NCBI RefSeq assembly: GCF_002806945.1
Contig: NZ_NIHC01000006.1
Location: forward strand, 186,001-250,000
Length of the DNA stretch: 64,000 bases
Reading direction: 5' to 3'
From: Marinobacter salexigens
GTDB taxonomy: Bacteria > Pseudomonadota > Gammaproteobacteria > Pseudomonadales > Oleiphilaceae
Each line of letters opens with the position of its first letter. The stretch's first letter is position 1. Shown here piece after piece: positions 16,710 through 25,934 of this stretch. The notes beneath the pieces are model-generated. The model was not told where the DNA came from. It saw nothing but the letters and a program-made list of their open reading frames with translations, and searched no databases. The position numbers were made by a program, and so were the translations under genes.

Positions 16710-18209
16710 TTAACGCCTGCGGTTCTCTTCCATCCGGGAAACGAACTCCTGCATGATCAGCGTGTAAAGTTCGCCACCGAGAAAGCGGTCCTCAACCCCG
16801 GCATCAATACTCGGGTTGTCGTTAACTTCGATAACGGCAACCCGGTTGCCGGACTGCTTGATATCCACGCCATAGAGCCCATTGCCAATAAGCCGCGTGG
16901 AATTTAATGCCGCTTGTATGACGTTTCTCGGCACTTCATAAGTGGGCATGGTCTCAAACCCGCCACTTTCGCTTGTTGATTCGCCGTGTTGGTAAATCTG
17001 CCAGTGGCCTTTAACCATCATGTATTTGCAGGCATAAATTGCCCGGCCGCCCAACACACCAATTCGCCAATCATAATCGGTATAGAGATATTCCTGGGCC
17101 AGAACCAGTGCCGACTGCCGGAACAGGTCTTTTAAACCTGCCTTTAACGACTTTTCGTCTTCTGCTTTGTTCACACCCCGGGAAAAAGCGCCATCGGGAA
17201 TCTTGATCACAACTGGAAAGCCCAGTTCCTGAATTACCTGTTCTGCAGCATCTTTCTGGTCTTTTGAAAGAATCAGTGTTTTGGGCGTAGGAATCTTATT
17301 GTTTTTCAGCAAGTCGGCCAGAAAAACCTTGTTGGTGCACTTGAGAATCGACACCGGATCATCAATCACCACCATACCCTCTGCAGCCGCTTTCCGGGCA
17401 AATCGGTATGTATGATGATCGATGGCCGTGGTTTCACGAATGAACAGGCCATCGTACTCAGGCAAGCGCATGTAATCCCGGCGCGTAATCTGCTCCACGT
17501 TAATACCCAGCTTGCGCCCGGCCTTCTCAAAGCGCTTCAACGCCACCGCATCGCTGGGCGGCATTTCTTCGTCAGGGTTTACCAATACCGCCAGGTCGTA
17601 CCGATAGCGACGGCGGGTTCTTGGCTTGCGCCATACCATGCTGCTGAAACGATCCAGAGCGGCAGCAAAAACATCCTGATCCGCCTCCTTAAGATCTGCA
17701 GGCGCTGCAGGCTTCATGGATTCAATCTGCCAACCTTTCCTGCGCCTGAACACTATCTCCAGTATCGGGCAGGGAAACCGTTCAAACAATGCTCTTGCCA
17801 CCGGTTTAAGATCCGAGTGCTCAGTTTGTCCAAAATAGGTTCGAATACGCACTTCGTGGGTTGCGTTGCGTTCGTCACTGGCTGGGTCGATGGCCGAACC
17901 AGCCGCGTCCAGCCAGTTGACGACACTGGCATCGAGCTCTTCCAGCTCAAGAGAAAACAGCCCCTTTCGGCTCAGATCGTTCAGCGTCATGACAGACGGA
18001 ACTACATGGTGCCCACGGGCTTCAGCCAGCAGCGAACAGTAGTAACCGCGGCTCAGGTATTTTGCGCTTTGACACAGGTTGATAACCCGCACGCGACTGG
18101 TCGCTGGCGCAGAAAACTGAAGGTACTGATCGAACGTCAGTACATCGTCACTGGGGTAGTACGGAGCCCAATCTTTGGTACGGTCTACAACGATAAGCAA
18201 ACGAGACAT
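16710..18209 (-). CDS. RimK-like ATP-grasp ligase with N-terminal RLAN-type domain
   Basis: This 499-residue protein has a C-terminal ATP-grasp domain like that of RimK, which ligates amino acids to carboxylates. ATP-grasp features include 'LGFPVVIKIPDGAFSRGVNK' and the metal-binding 'VAVIEVNDNPSIDAGVED'. The N-terminal part of about 200 residues matches the RLAN (RimK-like ATP-grasp N-terminal) arrangement, starting 'MSRLLIVVDRTKDWAPYYP'. I chose ATG 18209 because GGGGAGGAG lies eight bases upstream. It diverges from the GNAT-C39 fusion gene over a 203-base region. That neighbourhood is known from comparative genomics as a predicted peptide-forming or protein-modifying system. Substrates are unknown. 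Confidence 0.9.
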   Translation of the reverse strand: MSRLLIVVDRTKDWAPYYPSDDVLTFDQYLQFSAPATSRVRVINLCQSAKYLSRGYYCSLLAEARGHHVVPSVMTLNDLSRKGLFSLELEELDASVVNWLDAAGSAIDPASDERNATHEVRIRTYFGQTEHSDLKPVARALFERFPCPILEIVFRRRKGWQIESMKPAAPADLKEADQDVFAAALDRFSSMVWRKPRTRRRYRYDLAVLVNPDEEMPPSDAVALKRFEKAGRKLGINVEQITRRDYMRLPEYDGLFIRETTAIDHHTYRFARKAAAEGMVVIDDPVSILKCTNKVFLADLLKNNKIPTPKTLILSKDQKDAAEQVIQELGFPVVIKIPDGAFSRGVNKAEDEKSLKAGLKDLFRQSALVLAQEYLYTDYDWRIGVLGGRAIYACKYMMVKGHWQIYQHGESTSESGGFETMPTYEVPRNVIQAALNSTRLIGNGLYGVDIKQSGNRVAVIEVNDNPSIDAGVEDRFLGGELYTLIMQEFVSRMEENRRR

Positions 18210-18412
18210 GAAAGGCGCTCCTCCCCGGAGATAATTGCCTGGCAAACAGGTCGCAACAATACGCCGCTGTGGGGGCAGGAACAATCCACTGATAATGAGT
18301 GCTTTTACTCATAATAAGCGTATTTTCCAATGGGTGACTCTCTATCATAATAGCCCCATAAGGGAAGCCTACCAGCATGCCCTGCGCCTATATTCTCAAG
18401 GCTGCTTTATCC

Positions 18413-19537
18413 ATGTCCGAATTGCACCTCCGGCAAGCTACAAGTGATGACCTAAACGCGCTTCTGCAGCTTGAGCATCGCTGTTTTACGGAAGACAGGT
18501 TATCCCGCCGAAGCTTTCGGCGTTTTCTGGACATGCCACGGGACAGGCTGATTGTTGCAGAGACTGAAAACGCGGGCATGAGGGAGCTTCTGGGCTACTG
18601 CCTGGTGTTGATGAGCGCAGCAACCCGAATGGCCCGCATATATTCTATTGCAGTGCTGCCGGCAGCGCGTGGCCGTGGTATCGGCGAAAAACTGGTGAAG
18701 GCAGCCGAGCGGGAAGCGGCCGAGGCCGACCGCATTTTGATGCGCCTGGAAGTGCGGGAAGATAACAGGGGTGCCATTGCCCTCTACAAGCGCCTGGGCT
18801 ATCGACAATTTGGTACCTACCGGGACTATTACGAAGATCACGGAACGGCCCTGCGCTTTGAGCGCCGCATCCTGTTTTACGAACCAACACGGGCGTTCCT
18901 GCCCGTGCCCTACTATCCGCAAACCACCGATTTTTCCTGTGGCCCGGCCGCTTTGATTATGGCGATGGCGGCGCTTGATGAGGCGCAATCGCTTACCACT
19001 CTGGAAGAGCTCAGGATCTGGCGCGAAGCGACCACCATTTTTATGCTGGCCGGCCATGGCGGGTGCGGCCCACACGGCCTAGCGCTATCGGCATGGAAGC
19101 GTGGGTTTGAAGCCAGTATCTGGATCAGTACAGAAGGCCCGCTATTCAGGGACACGGTTCGCAACGACGATAAGAAGCGGGTTCTGGAACTGGTGCACGA
19201 AGGGTTTTTGCATGATATTGGCCAAACCAACATCCAGTTACACCATGATCCGCTCACCCTGGAAGCCATGGAACAGGCCCTACTGAACGGCCAGATACCG
19301 GTAATCCTGATCAGCACCTGGCAACTGAACCGGAGCCGTGTACCCCACTGGGTAACGGTATGCGCCATAGACGATCAGTTTGTGTACCTGCACGATCCGG
19401 AAATAGACACAGACGACGGCGAAACCGTGGCCGACAAGCAGTATTTGCCAGTGGATAAACGGGTATTCAGCCAAATTTCACGATACGGCAGCGTTCAGCC
19501 GCTCAGGGCCACAGTTATTGTTGGCCCCAAGCGCTGA
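18413..19537 (+). CDS. GNAT acetyltransferase fused to a C39-like peptidase
   Basis: This 374-residue fusion has an N-terminal GNAT domain (about residues 1-160) with the acetyl-CoA loop 'VLPAARGRGIGEKLV' and the helix after 'EDNRGAIALYKRLGYR'. The C-terminal half (about 165-374) is a papain-like C39 domain: 'YYPQTTDFSCGPAAL' gives the cysteine, 'RVPHWVTVCAIDDQFVYLHDPE' the histidine and aspartate. The triad looks complete. I chose ATG 18413 ('MSELHLRQ'), where GNAT homology begins; the frame reaches 18377 but without support. It is paired head-to-head with the RimK-like ligase. GNAT folds in such systems may transfer aminoacyl rather than acetyl groups, so the chemistry is open. Confidence 0.9.
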   Translation: MSELHLRQATSDDLNALLQLEHRCFTEDRLSRRSFRRFLDMPRDRLIVAETENAGMRELLGYCLVLMSAATRMARIYSIAVLPAARGRGIGEKLVKAAEREAAEADRILMRLEVREDNRGAIALYKRLGYRQFGTYRDYYEDHGTALRFERRILFYEPTRAFLPVPYYPQTTDFSCGPAALIMAMAALDEAQSLTTLEELRIWREATTIFMLAGHGGCGPHGLALSAWKRGFEASIWISTEGPLFRDTVRNDDKKRVLELVHEGFLHDIGQTNIQLHHDPLTLEAMEQALLNGQIPVILISTWQLNRSRVPHWVTVCAIDDQFVYLHDPEIDTDDGETVADKQYLPVDKRVFSQISRYGSVQPLRATVIVGPKR

Positions 19538-19555
19538 TGTGGCCGCTAAACCGGT

Positions 19556-21616
19556 CTAACCAGTTCGCAGCGCGGCTTCTTTAAGACCTGAGATTTCATC
19601 CCGAAGGCGGGCGGCGGCCTCAAAGTCCAGGTCTGCCGCTGCCTTGTACATCTCATCCTCAAGGCGTGTTACTTCTTTGAGCAAATCCTGTGGCGAACGG
19701 CTGCCAACCCGTGCGCGATATTGCTCTGCCTCTTCCGCAGCCTTTTCCCCCGGCCGTTCGGCTTTGCGCCGGCCGCGCCCACCACCGCCAGCACCTTCCA
19801 TGATGTCTGCCACCTTCTTGTTAAGGCCCTGAGGTGTGATGCCATGAGCCTCATTATGCTCTTGCTGTTTGGCACGCCGGCGATCTGTTTCATCAATGGC
19901 CCGCTGCATGGAACCGGTAATCCGGTCGCCGTACAGAATGGCCTTGCCGTTGAGGTTTCGGGCGGCCCGACCGATGGTCTGGATCAATGCCCGCTCGGAG
20001 CGCAGGAAACCTTCTTTATCAGCATCCAGAATGGTGACCAGTGATACTTCCGGCATATCCAGACCTTCACGCAGCAGGTTGATGCCCACAAGCACATCAA
20101 ACTCACCCCGGCGCAGATCGCGAATAATCTCAACACGTTCCACTGTATCTATATCCGAGTGCAGGTAGCGCACGCGAACATCATGCTCCATCAGAAAGTC
20201 GGTCAAGTCTTCTGCCATACGCTTGGTGAGCGTGGTGACCAGAACCCGCTCTTCCACCTTCACCCGGGCGCGGATTTCCGAGAGCAAATCGTCTACCTGT
20301 GTAGAAGCCGGGCGCACCTCTATCACCGGGTCCAGCAGGCCGGTTGGCCTGACCACCTGCTCCACCACCTGCCCCGCATATTCAGCTTCGTAATTGCCGG
20401 GCGTGGCAGACACAAAGATCATCTGGGGCGCAATACGCTCCCATTCATCAAACCGCATGGGGCGGTTGTCCAGCGCAGACGGTAAGCGGAAGCCATATTC
20501 CACAAGGGTTTCTTTCCGGGAGCGGTCACCTTTGTACATGGCACCGATTTGCGGAATGGTCACGTGGGATTCATCCACAATCAGCAATGCGTCCGGCGGC
20601 AGGTAGTCGAACAGCGTTGGTGGGGCCTCCCCGGGTTGCCGGCCGGAAAGATAACGGGAGTAGTTTTCGATGCCGTTGCAATAACCCAGCTCGTTCATCA
20701 TTTCCATGTCATAGCGGGTACGCTCTTCCAGCCGCTGGGCTTCCACCAGGCGGTTGTTGTCACGCAACTGCTGCAGACGTTCGTCCAACTCAACCTTGAT
20801 GCGCTCTGCTGCATCCAGAACCGTCTGGCGGGGCGTGACATAGTGGGACTTGGGGTAAATCGTAACCCTCGGAACCCGTCGCAGAACTTCGCCTGTAAGC
20901 GGGTCGAAATAGCTCAGATTTTCCACTTCCTCATCAAACAGTTCGATGCGGATGGCTTCTTTCTCGGACTCCGCAGGGAATACATCAATCACATCCCCCC
21001 GAACCCGGTAATTGGCCCGATGGAACTCGATGTCGTTTCGGGTGTATTGCAACTCTGCCAACCGGCGCAGAATATCCCGCTGATCAATCTTGTCGCCCCG
21101 GTCAAGGTGCAGCATCATTTTCAGGTAGGATTTGGGATCACCCAAACCATAGATTGCCGATACCGTGGCTACGATAATCGCGTCCGGGCGTTCGAGCAGC
21201 GCCTTGGTGGCAGACAGCCGCATCTGCTCAATGTGCTCGTTAATGGAGGCGTCTTTCTCGATAAATGTGTCCGATGAGGGAACGTAGGCCTCGGGTTGGT
21301 AGTAATCGTAGTAAGACACAAAGTACTCAACGGCGTTGTCCGGGAAGAACTCACGGAACTCCCCGTACAGCTGCGCTGCCAGGGTTTTGTTATGAGCCAT
21401 GACAATGGTCGGCCGCTGCACCGATTCGATCACTTTGGCCACGGTAAACGTTTTACCCGAGCCGGTAACGCCCAACAAGGTCTGGTGCGCCAGGCCTGAG
21501 TGAATACCATCTACCAGACCCTCTATGGCCTTGGGTTGGTCGCCTGCGGGCTCAAATGGCGAGTCAACAATGAAGACGCCTTCTTTACCTGAACTGCCGG
21601 AATCACTACTGACCAT
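19556..21616 (-). CDS. uvrB: Excinuclease ABC subunit B
   Basis: This 686-residue helicase-like subunit of nucleotide excision repair verifies damage and loads UvrC. Walker A is in '[14 protein letters not shown]', the beta-hairpin that clamps DNA is '[15 protein letters not shown]', the DEAD-like box is '[10 protein letters not shown]', and helicase motif VI is 'QTIGRAARN'. The C-terminal UVR domain ('[19 protein letters not shown]') contacts UvrC. I chose ATG 21616; a GTG at 21640 lies in frame, but GGAGG sits between the two. uvrB is often SOS-controlled, yet I see no LexA box with CTG-N10-CAG spacing in the 213 bases to the divergent aminotransferase gene. Confidence 0.97.
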   Translation of the reverse strand: MVSSDSGSSGKEGVFIVDSPFEPAGDQPKAIEGLVDGIHSGLAHQTLLGVTGSGKTFTVAKVIESVQRPTIVMAHNKTLAAQLYGEFREFFPDNAVEYFVSYYDYYQPEAYVPSSDTFIEKDASINEHIEQMRLSATKALLERPDAIIVATVSAIYGLGDPKSYLKMMLHLDRGDKIDQRDILRRLAELQYTRNDIEFHRANYRVRGDVIDVFPAESEKEAIRIELFDEEVENLSYFDPLTGEVLRRVPRVTIYPKSHYVTPRQTVLDAAERIKVELDERLQQLRDNNRLVEAQRLEERTRYDMEMMNELGYCNGIENYSRYLSGRQPGEAPPTLFDYLPPDALLIVDESHVTIPQIGAMYKGDRSRKETLVEYGFRLPSALDNRPMRFDEWERIAPQMIFVSATPGNYEAEYAGQVVEQVVRPTGLLDPVIEVRPASTQVDDLLSEIRARVKVEERVLVTTLTKRMAEDLTDFLMEHDVRVRYLHSDIDTVERVEIIRDLRRGEFDVLVGINLLREGLDMPEVSLVTILDADKEGFLRSERALIQTIGRAARNLNGKAILYGDRITGSMQRAIDETDRRRAKQQEHNEAHGITPQGLNKKVADIMEGAGGGGRGRRKAERPGEKAAEEAEQYRARVGSRSPQDLLKEVTRLEDEMYKAAADLDFEAAARLRDEISGLKEAALRTG

Positions 21617-21829
21617 AGTCGGCACACAACCTCCGCTCACACAACCTATGAATGCTCGCCCAATCTTGCTGTTGCAAGACCTGGCCCAAGAGAGAAATTT
21701 ATTGTTACGCCAGCTTCATGGTACCATCAACCCGATCGACGGCTGGGCGAAAATCAGCCGCCATAAGGCAAGGATTCAGATACCCCGCCGGTCGCAGACC
21801 TATCAGACGCAGCTTTAAGGAGCGCAAGT

Positions 21830-23014
21830 TTGGACCTTCAACTATCCAGCCGTGTACAGGCAATCAAGCCATCCCCCACCCTCGCAGTCACCAACAAAGC
21901 TGCTGAATTGCGCGCAGCAGGCCACGACATTATTGGCCTTGGTGCGGGCGAGCCGGATTTCGACACCCCGGAACACATCAAGCAGGCAGCCATTGAGGCC
22001 ATAAAAAGCGGCCAGACCAAGTACACCGCTGTTGATGGTACGCCAGCCGTTAAAAAAGCGATTATTGCGAAATTCAAACGGGACAATGGCCTGGAATACG
22101 AAGCCGACCAGATACTGGTATCCAGTGGTGGCAAACAAAGTTTTTTCAACCTTGCTTTGGCTACACTGAACCCTGGCGACGAGGCCATTATCCCTGCGCC
22201 TTACTGGGTATCCTATCCGGATATGGTTCTGGTTGCTGAAGGCAAGCCGGTTATTATTGAAACCGGTGCAGAAACCCGTTTCAAGATCACACCGGAACAA
22301 CTGGAAAGCGCCATCACCGAGCGCACGCGACTGTTCGTGATCAACAGCCCTTCCAACCCCAGCGGCATGGCTTACACCCGGGAAGAGCTGAAGGCGATTG
22401 CTGAGGTACTGAGAAAGCACCCGAACATCATGATCGCTACAGATGACATGTACGAGCCCATCCTCTGGACTGGCAAGCCGTTCTGCAACATCCTCAACGC
22501 TTGCCCGGAACTATACGACCGCACCTTCGTGCTCAATGGCGTATCAAAAGCTTATGCCATGACGGGCTGGCGTATTGGCTACGCTGCGGGCCCTGCGAAA
22601 ATTATTGGTTCCATGAAGAAAATTCAGTCTCAAAGCACATCTAATCCCTGCTCCATCTCCCAGGCAGCCACCACTGCTGCACTGAATGGTGATCAGCTTT
22701 GCGTGGGTGAAATGGTTAAGGCTTTCAAAGAGCGCCACGACTGGCTGGTCGATGCCTTAAACAAGCTTCCAGGGGTTGAATGCCTGAAAGGCGACGGCAC
22801 CTTCTACGTGTTCCCAAGCTTCCAGGCTGCGATTGCAGCCGACTCCAGCGTGAGCAACGATGTGGAGTTCGCAGAAAAGCTATTGAGTGAAGCAGGCGTT
22901 GCACTGGTACCTGGCTCTGCATTCGGTTGCCCTGGCCACATGCGCCTGAGTTTTGCGACGAGCATGGAGAATCTGGAAAAGGCTATTGAGCGTTTACAGA
23001 AGGCTCTGAACTAA
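21830..23014 (+). CDS. Aspartate aminotransferase-type class I aminotransferase
   Basis: This 394-residue PLP enzyme transfers amino groups between aspartate and 2-oxoglutarate. The AspAT class Ib pattern is visible: 'GLGAGEPDFDTPEHIKQAA' near the N-terminus, 'SNPSG' near residue 175, and the PLP lysine in 'NGVSKAYAMTGWRIGY'. A conserved arginine for the substrate carboxylate is in 'GHMRLSFA'. Translation starts at TTG 21830, because AAGGAG lies eight bases upstream and no ATG fits the conserved N-terminus. It diverges from uvrB and is followed by tRNA-Asn with its own promoter. Some members also accept aromatic substrates or prephenate. Confidence 0.93.
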   Translation: MDLQLSSRVQAIKPSPTLAVTNKAAELRAAGHDIIGLGAGEPDFDTPEHIKQAAIEAIKSGQTKYTAVDGTPAVKKAIIAKFKRDNGLEYEADQILVSSGGKQSFFNLALATLNPGDEAIIPAPYWVSYPDMVLVAEGKPVIIETGAETRFKITPEQLESAITERTRLFVINSPSNPSGMAYTREELKAIAEVLRKHPNIMIATDDMYEPILWTGKPFCNILNACPELYDRTFVLNGVSKAYAMTGWRIGYAAGPAKIIGSMKKIQSQSTSNPCSISQAATTAALNGDQLCVGEMVKAFKERHDWLVDALNKLPGVECLKGDGTFYVFPSFQAAIAADSSVSNDVEFAEKLLSEAGVALVPGSAFGCPGHMRLSFATSMENLEKAIERLQKALN

Positions 23015-23030
23015 AAACTTCGGTAAGGGG

Positions 23031-23059
23031 TTGACGAGGCGCTGGGGTAACCTTAATAT
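23031..23059 (+). promoter_or_regulatory. Sigma-70 promoter of tRNA-Asn (copy 2)
   Basis: TTGACG (23031-23036) and TAATAT (23054-23059) are spaced by 17 bases and followed by a GC-rich discriminator (GCGCCTCG). It matches the promoter of tRNA-Asn copy 1 in layout. Confidence 0.87.
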
Positions 23060-23083
23060 ACGCGCCTCGTCACATGACGACGT

Positions 23084-23159
23084 TCCCCGATAGCTCAGTT
23101 GGTAGAGCAACGGACTGTTAATCCGTTTGTCGCTGGTTCGAGCCCAGCTCGGGGAGCCA
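23084..23159 (+). tRNA. tRNA-Asn (anticodon GTT), copy 2
   Basis: This 76-nt tRNA is identical in every base to the gene at 8531-8606, with anticodon GTT at 23117-23119 and an encoded CCA end. It lies between the aminotransferase and pyrF, with its own promoter and terminator. Confidence 0.98.
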
Positions 23160-23166
23160 CTATTTT

Positions 23167-23202
23167 AAAAACCCGCTAATTATTTGAGTTAGCGGGTTTT
23201 TT
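23167..23202 (+). terminator. Terminator of tRNA-Asn copy 2
   Basis: The stem AAAACCCGCTAA / TTAGCGGGTTTT with a loop of about 9 nt ends in six T. It is symmetric and so can also end the leftward pyrF transcript, whose stop is at 23214. Confidence 0.92.
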
Positions 23203-23213
23203 CATTTCATACC

Positions 23214-23924
23214 CTAAAGACCCATCACCTCAGCATGAATAGCCTCAAGCGCAGCCAGTGGATCAATTGCCTGGGTAATCGGGCGACCTATAACAAGATA
23301 GTCGGAACCGGCTTTGAGGGCATCGCTGGGCGTCATGATGCGCTGCTGGTCGCCTTTGTCGGCGGTCAGGGGCCGAATACCCGGGGTAATCAGTTTAAAG
23401 TCGATGCCCTGCTCTGTTTTCAGCTTCCGGGCTTCCTGTGCGGAGCAGACTACGCCATCCAGGCCGCAGTTACGGGTTAGCGTTGCCAAGCGGGACACCT
23501 GAGCTTCGGGCAAGCCTGTAATACCGATTCCTGCAAGATCTTCAGCACTCATGCTGGTCAGCACCGTAACGGCGATCAACAGAGGCTTATCCTTACCAAA
23601 GGTATCCAGCTGCTCGCGGCAGGCCAGCATCATCTTCTCGCCACCCGAGGCGTGGACATTCACCATCCATACACCCAGATCCGCAGCAGCAGCCACGGCC
23701 GCGGAGGCAGTATTGGGAATGTCGTGAAATTTCAGATCCAGAAAAACATCAAAACCGCGTTTCTGTAAACTCTCGACCAACTGAGGGCCGGAGCGGGTGA
23801 AGAGTTCTTTGCCAACTTTCAAACGGCATTTTTTCGGGTCAAGCTTATCTGCCAACTCCAGCGCCGGGTTTGCAGCGGGAAAATCCAGAGCCACGATAAT
23901 GTTGGGGTCATTAGAGGTTTGCAC
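23214..23924 (-). CDS. pyrF: Orotidine 5'-phosphate decarboxylase
   Basis: This 236-residue TIM-barrel enzyme makes UMP from OMP, the last step of pyrimidine synthesis. The N-terminal '[10 protein letters not shown]' and the catalytic array '[10 protein letters not shown]' (the K-D pair of the DxKxxDI motif) are visible, as is the phosphate-binding 'VIGRPIT' near the C-terminus. Size and motifs are standard. It is the last gene of the leftward group lapA-lapB-pyrF, 42 bases after the lapB stop, an order also seen in enterobacteria and pseudomonads. The bidirectional terminator shared with tRNA-Asn copy 2 lies directly downstream. Confidence 0.96.
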   Translation of the reverse strand: MQTSNDPNIIVALDFPAANPALELADKLDPKKCRLKVGKELFTRSGPQLVESLQKRGFDVFLDLKFHDIPNTASAAVAAAADLGVWMVNVHASGGEKMMLACREQLDTFGKDKPLLIAVTVLTSMSAEDLAGIGITGLPEAQVSRLATLTRNCGLDGVVCSAQEARKLKTEQGIDFKLITPGIRPLTADKGDQQRIMTPSDALKAGSDYLVIGRPITQAIDPLAALEAIHAEVMGL

Positions 23925-23966
23925 GTTGATAGGTCCTGCAGGGTGTTGGTAGAGGATGTAACAATA

Positions 23967-25136
23967 TTATTCAGCTTCAACGCCCTGAATCGGGCGTACA
24001 GTTTCCCACTGTTTGCAACTGGGGCACAGCCAATGTAATTGCTGGCCTGAAAAGCCACAACTAACGCATCGGTAAACCGGCCTGTTGGCAAGAATCATAA
24101 GGCCAATACGGCTAACGAGGCGCCCTTCGTCAGTGGTTACGCCCTTTTCATAGCCCGCCATTTCAACAAGCCGTAAAAGCCCTCTCATACTGGGGCGAAT
24201 TTCCAGCTCTCTGCGCAGCAAATCAATCGCGACTGGCCGACCGGAAACCCGCTCAACAGACTCTACCAGAGCCAGTAATAAGCTGGTGCTCGGGTAAGTT
24301 TCATAAAGCTTGCGAAGCTTTTTTACCAGCCGGCCAATATCACCGTGCTCATGCTCCAGCTTCATCAGGCGGTCAATGGCTTCTGGGCCAAAATCGGGAT
24401 TCTGATCAAAAACCTTCAGACCCTGATTGCCCGCATCCCGAAAACTGCCTTGCCGAACCAGAATCTTCATCAATATCAGGGTGGCGCGAACGCAGGAGCG
24501 ATCGTAGCCCAGCGCTTCCTTTGCCAGCTTTTGGGCGGCCCAGCGGTCATCCAGAGCAAGTGTTTTTTCAGCCAGCTCACAGGTAAGATAGGCAAGATCC
24601 TTGAACATCCCAGGGTCTGCATCATTTTTAGTGAGGGCGCGCGCGACGTCTGCAGCCTTACCCCACTCACTTTCCTGTTGATAGAGCTCAATGAGTTGCT
24701 GAGCCGCTTTACGACCGTATTCTTTATCTCCCATTAACTCCTGCAGTAAGGCCTCAGCCCGATCCAACAAACCGGCGTTGAGAAAATCCATGGCAAGCTC
24801 AAGCGTTACCTGGGGAGAAAAGCGTGGAGGGAGCTCCGGCCTTGCAAGGAGGTTCTGGTGCACCAGAATGGCTCGGTCGGTTTCGCCTTTGTTTCGGAAG
24901 TGCCGTCCAATAGAAAGATGAAGGCTTACGGTATCTGTATTAACAGCCAGCGATTGAACAAAGTTGTCCACGGCTTGGTCTGAGTAATTTGTGAATAGAA
25001 ATTGCAATCGATCTTTGACGGAATCTTCATCGGCAATCTTCTTACCGCTTCGCCTGCGACCACCACCCAACCGCCCTACAAACCAGCCGACAGCCACGGC
25101 AACCGTCAACAACAGCCAGTGAAACACTATATCCAT
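23967..25136 (-). CDS. lapB: Lipopolysaccharide assembly protein LapB (TPR/rubredoxin-like)
   Basis: This 389-residue inner-membrane-anchored adaptor couples LPS synthesis to transport and steers FtsH-mediated degradation of LpxC. A single membrane helix ('FHWLLLTVAVAVGWFVG') is followed by TPR units from about residue 60 to 340. At the C-terminus is a rubredoxin-like zinc module with two CxxC pairs, 'YRCVSCGF' and 'WLCPSCKQW'. I chose ATG 25136, which overlaps the lapA stop as TAATG, so the two genes are translationally coupled. A longer frame exists upstream but would run through lapA. All domains of the E. coli protein are present. Confidence 0.95.
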   Translation of the reverse strand: MDIVFHWLLLTVAVAVGWFVGRLGGGRRRSGKKIADEDSVKDRLQFLFTNYSDQAVDNFVQSLAVNTDTVSLHLSIGRHFRNKGETDRAILVHQNLLARPELPPRFSPQVTLELAMDFLNAGLLDRAEALLQELMGDKEYGRKAAQQLIELYQQESEWGKAADVARALTKNDADPGMFKDLAYLTCELAEKTLALDDRWAAQKLAKEALGYDRSCVRATLILMKILVRQGSFRDAGNQGLKVFDQNPDFGPEAIDRLMKLEHEHGDIGRLVKKLRKLYETYPSTSLLLALVESVERVSGRPVAIDLLRRELEIRPSMRGLLRLVEMAGYEKGVTTDEGRLVSRIGLMILANRPVYRCVSCGFSGQQLHWLCPSCKQWETVRPIQGVEAE

Positions 25137-25438
25137 TAAATAGCCTGGTCGTTTTGGGCTCTGGATTTCTCCAATGCTTGCTCGGCACGATTCAATCGTT
25201 TCTGTAAAGTTCGGCGGGAAACCGATGCACGGACTGTAGCGAGAATGGTCATTAAAATACCAACGAGCGCACCCAGAATGAACGCAATAATAATCCAAAC
25301 GGCGACACCATGGGGCTTGGTTTCAAACACCAGGAAGTTGAGTGCGACCGCCATCTGATTATTCAAGGAGAACACCAACGCCAACAATACCAAGATCAGC
25401 ACCAGCAGAATCAAAAGGATCTTCTGTAATCCTGCCAT
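25136..25438 (-). CDS. lapA: Lipopolysaccharide assembly protein LapA (DUF1049)
   Basis: This 100-residue inner-membrane protein has two membrane helices (about residues 5-25, 'ILLILLVLILVLLALVFSL', and 45-68, 'VAVWIIIAFILGALVGILM') and a short basic, coiled C-terminus ('SRRTLQKRLNRAEQALEKS'). This is the LapA/YciS layout. It assists LapB in LPS assembly. Its stop overlaps the lapB start by one base, and it lies 67 bases after ihfB in the same direction. Confidence 0.93.
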   Translation of the reverse strand: MAGLQKILLILLVLILVLLALVFSLNNQMAVALNFLVFETKPHGVAVWIIIAFILGALVGILMTILATVRASVSRRTLQKRLNRAEQALEKSRAQNDQAI

Positions 25439-25505
25439 AGTCTTAGTTCTCCAAAATGCTCATAAGTACCTGGATTATAGATCTTCTGCCCTGAGGAATT
25501 AAAGC

Positions 25506-25802
25506 TTAAAACCCCTGCTTCAAGCTGTCATTTACTTGTTCGCGAAGTTCCTTTCCGGGCTTGAAGTGAGGAACATACTTAGCGGGTAGTTGAACTGCTT
25601 CTCCGGTTTTCGGGTTCCGGCCGGTACGTGCCGCTCGATGGTGAAGGGAAAAACTGCCAAACCCCCGGATTTCAATCCGCTGTCCGTTCGCAAGCGACTG
25701 GGACATATGCTCAATAATTGTTTTTACTGCCAACTCGACATCTTTAACCGAGAGTTGTGTTTGTTTCGAGGCAATTAATTCGACCAATTCAGACTTCGTC
25801 AT
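25506..25802 (-). CDS. ihfB: Integration host factor subunit beta
   Basis: This 98-residue nucleoid protein pairs with IHF-alpha to bend DNA sharply at specific sites. The HU/IHF core '[20 protein letters not shown]' and the arm '[19 protein letters not shown]' with the intercalating proline are intact. ATG 25802 has GAGGGA nine bases upstream. It lies between rpsA, from which it is separated by a terminator-like hairpin, and lapA, in the same order as in E. coli and Pseudomonas. Confidence 0.97.
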   Translation of the reverse strand: MTKSELVELIASKQTQLSVKDVELAVKTIIEHMSQSLANGQRIEIRGFGSFSLHHRAARTGRNPKTGEAVQLPAKYVPHFKPGKELREQVNDSLKQGF

Positions 25803-25888
25803 GAGGCACTTCCCTCTATTCTTATTTATTCGGCCATTGATTACCGAATTCCCACTCCCTCAGTTTAGCTAAATCAGAAAAAAACACA

Positions 25889-25919
25889 AAAAAAACGGGC
25901 TCTTAGAGCCCGTTTTTTT
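25889..25919 (-). terminator. Terminator downstream of rpsA
   Basis: The stem AAAACGGGCTCT / AGAGCCCGTTTT has T-runs on both strands (seven T rightward, eight T leftward). It stands between the rpsA stop and ihfB, so some transcription probably ends here and ihfB likely has its own promoter. Confidence 0.9.
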
Positions 25920-25934
25920 CGTACCAACCGGATA

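Noticed and set aside
21617-21829. LexA box in front of uvrB
   Set aside because: No CTGT-N8-ACAG-like sequence is present in this region, although uvrB is SOS-controlled in some bacteria.
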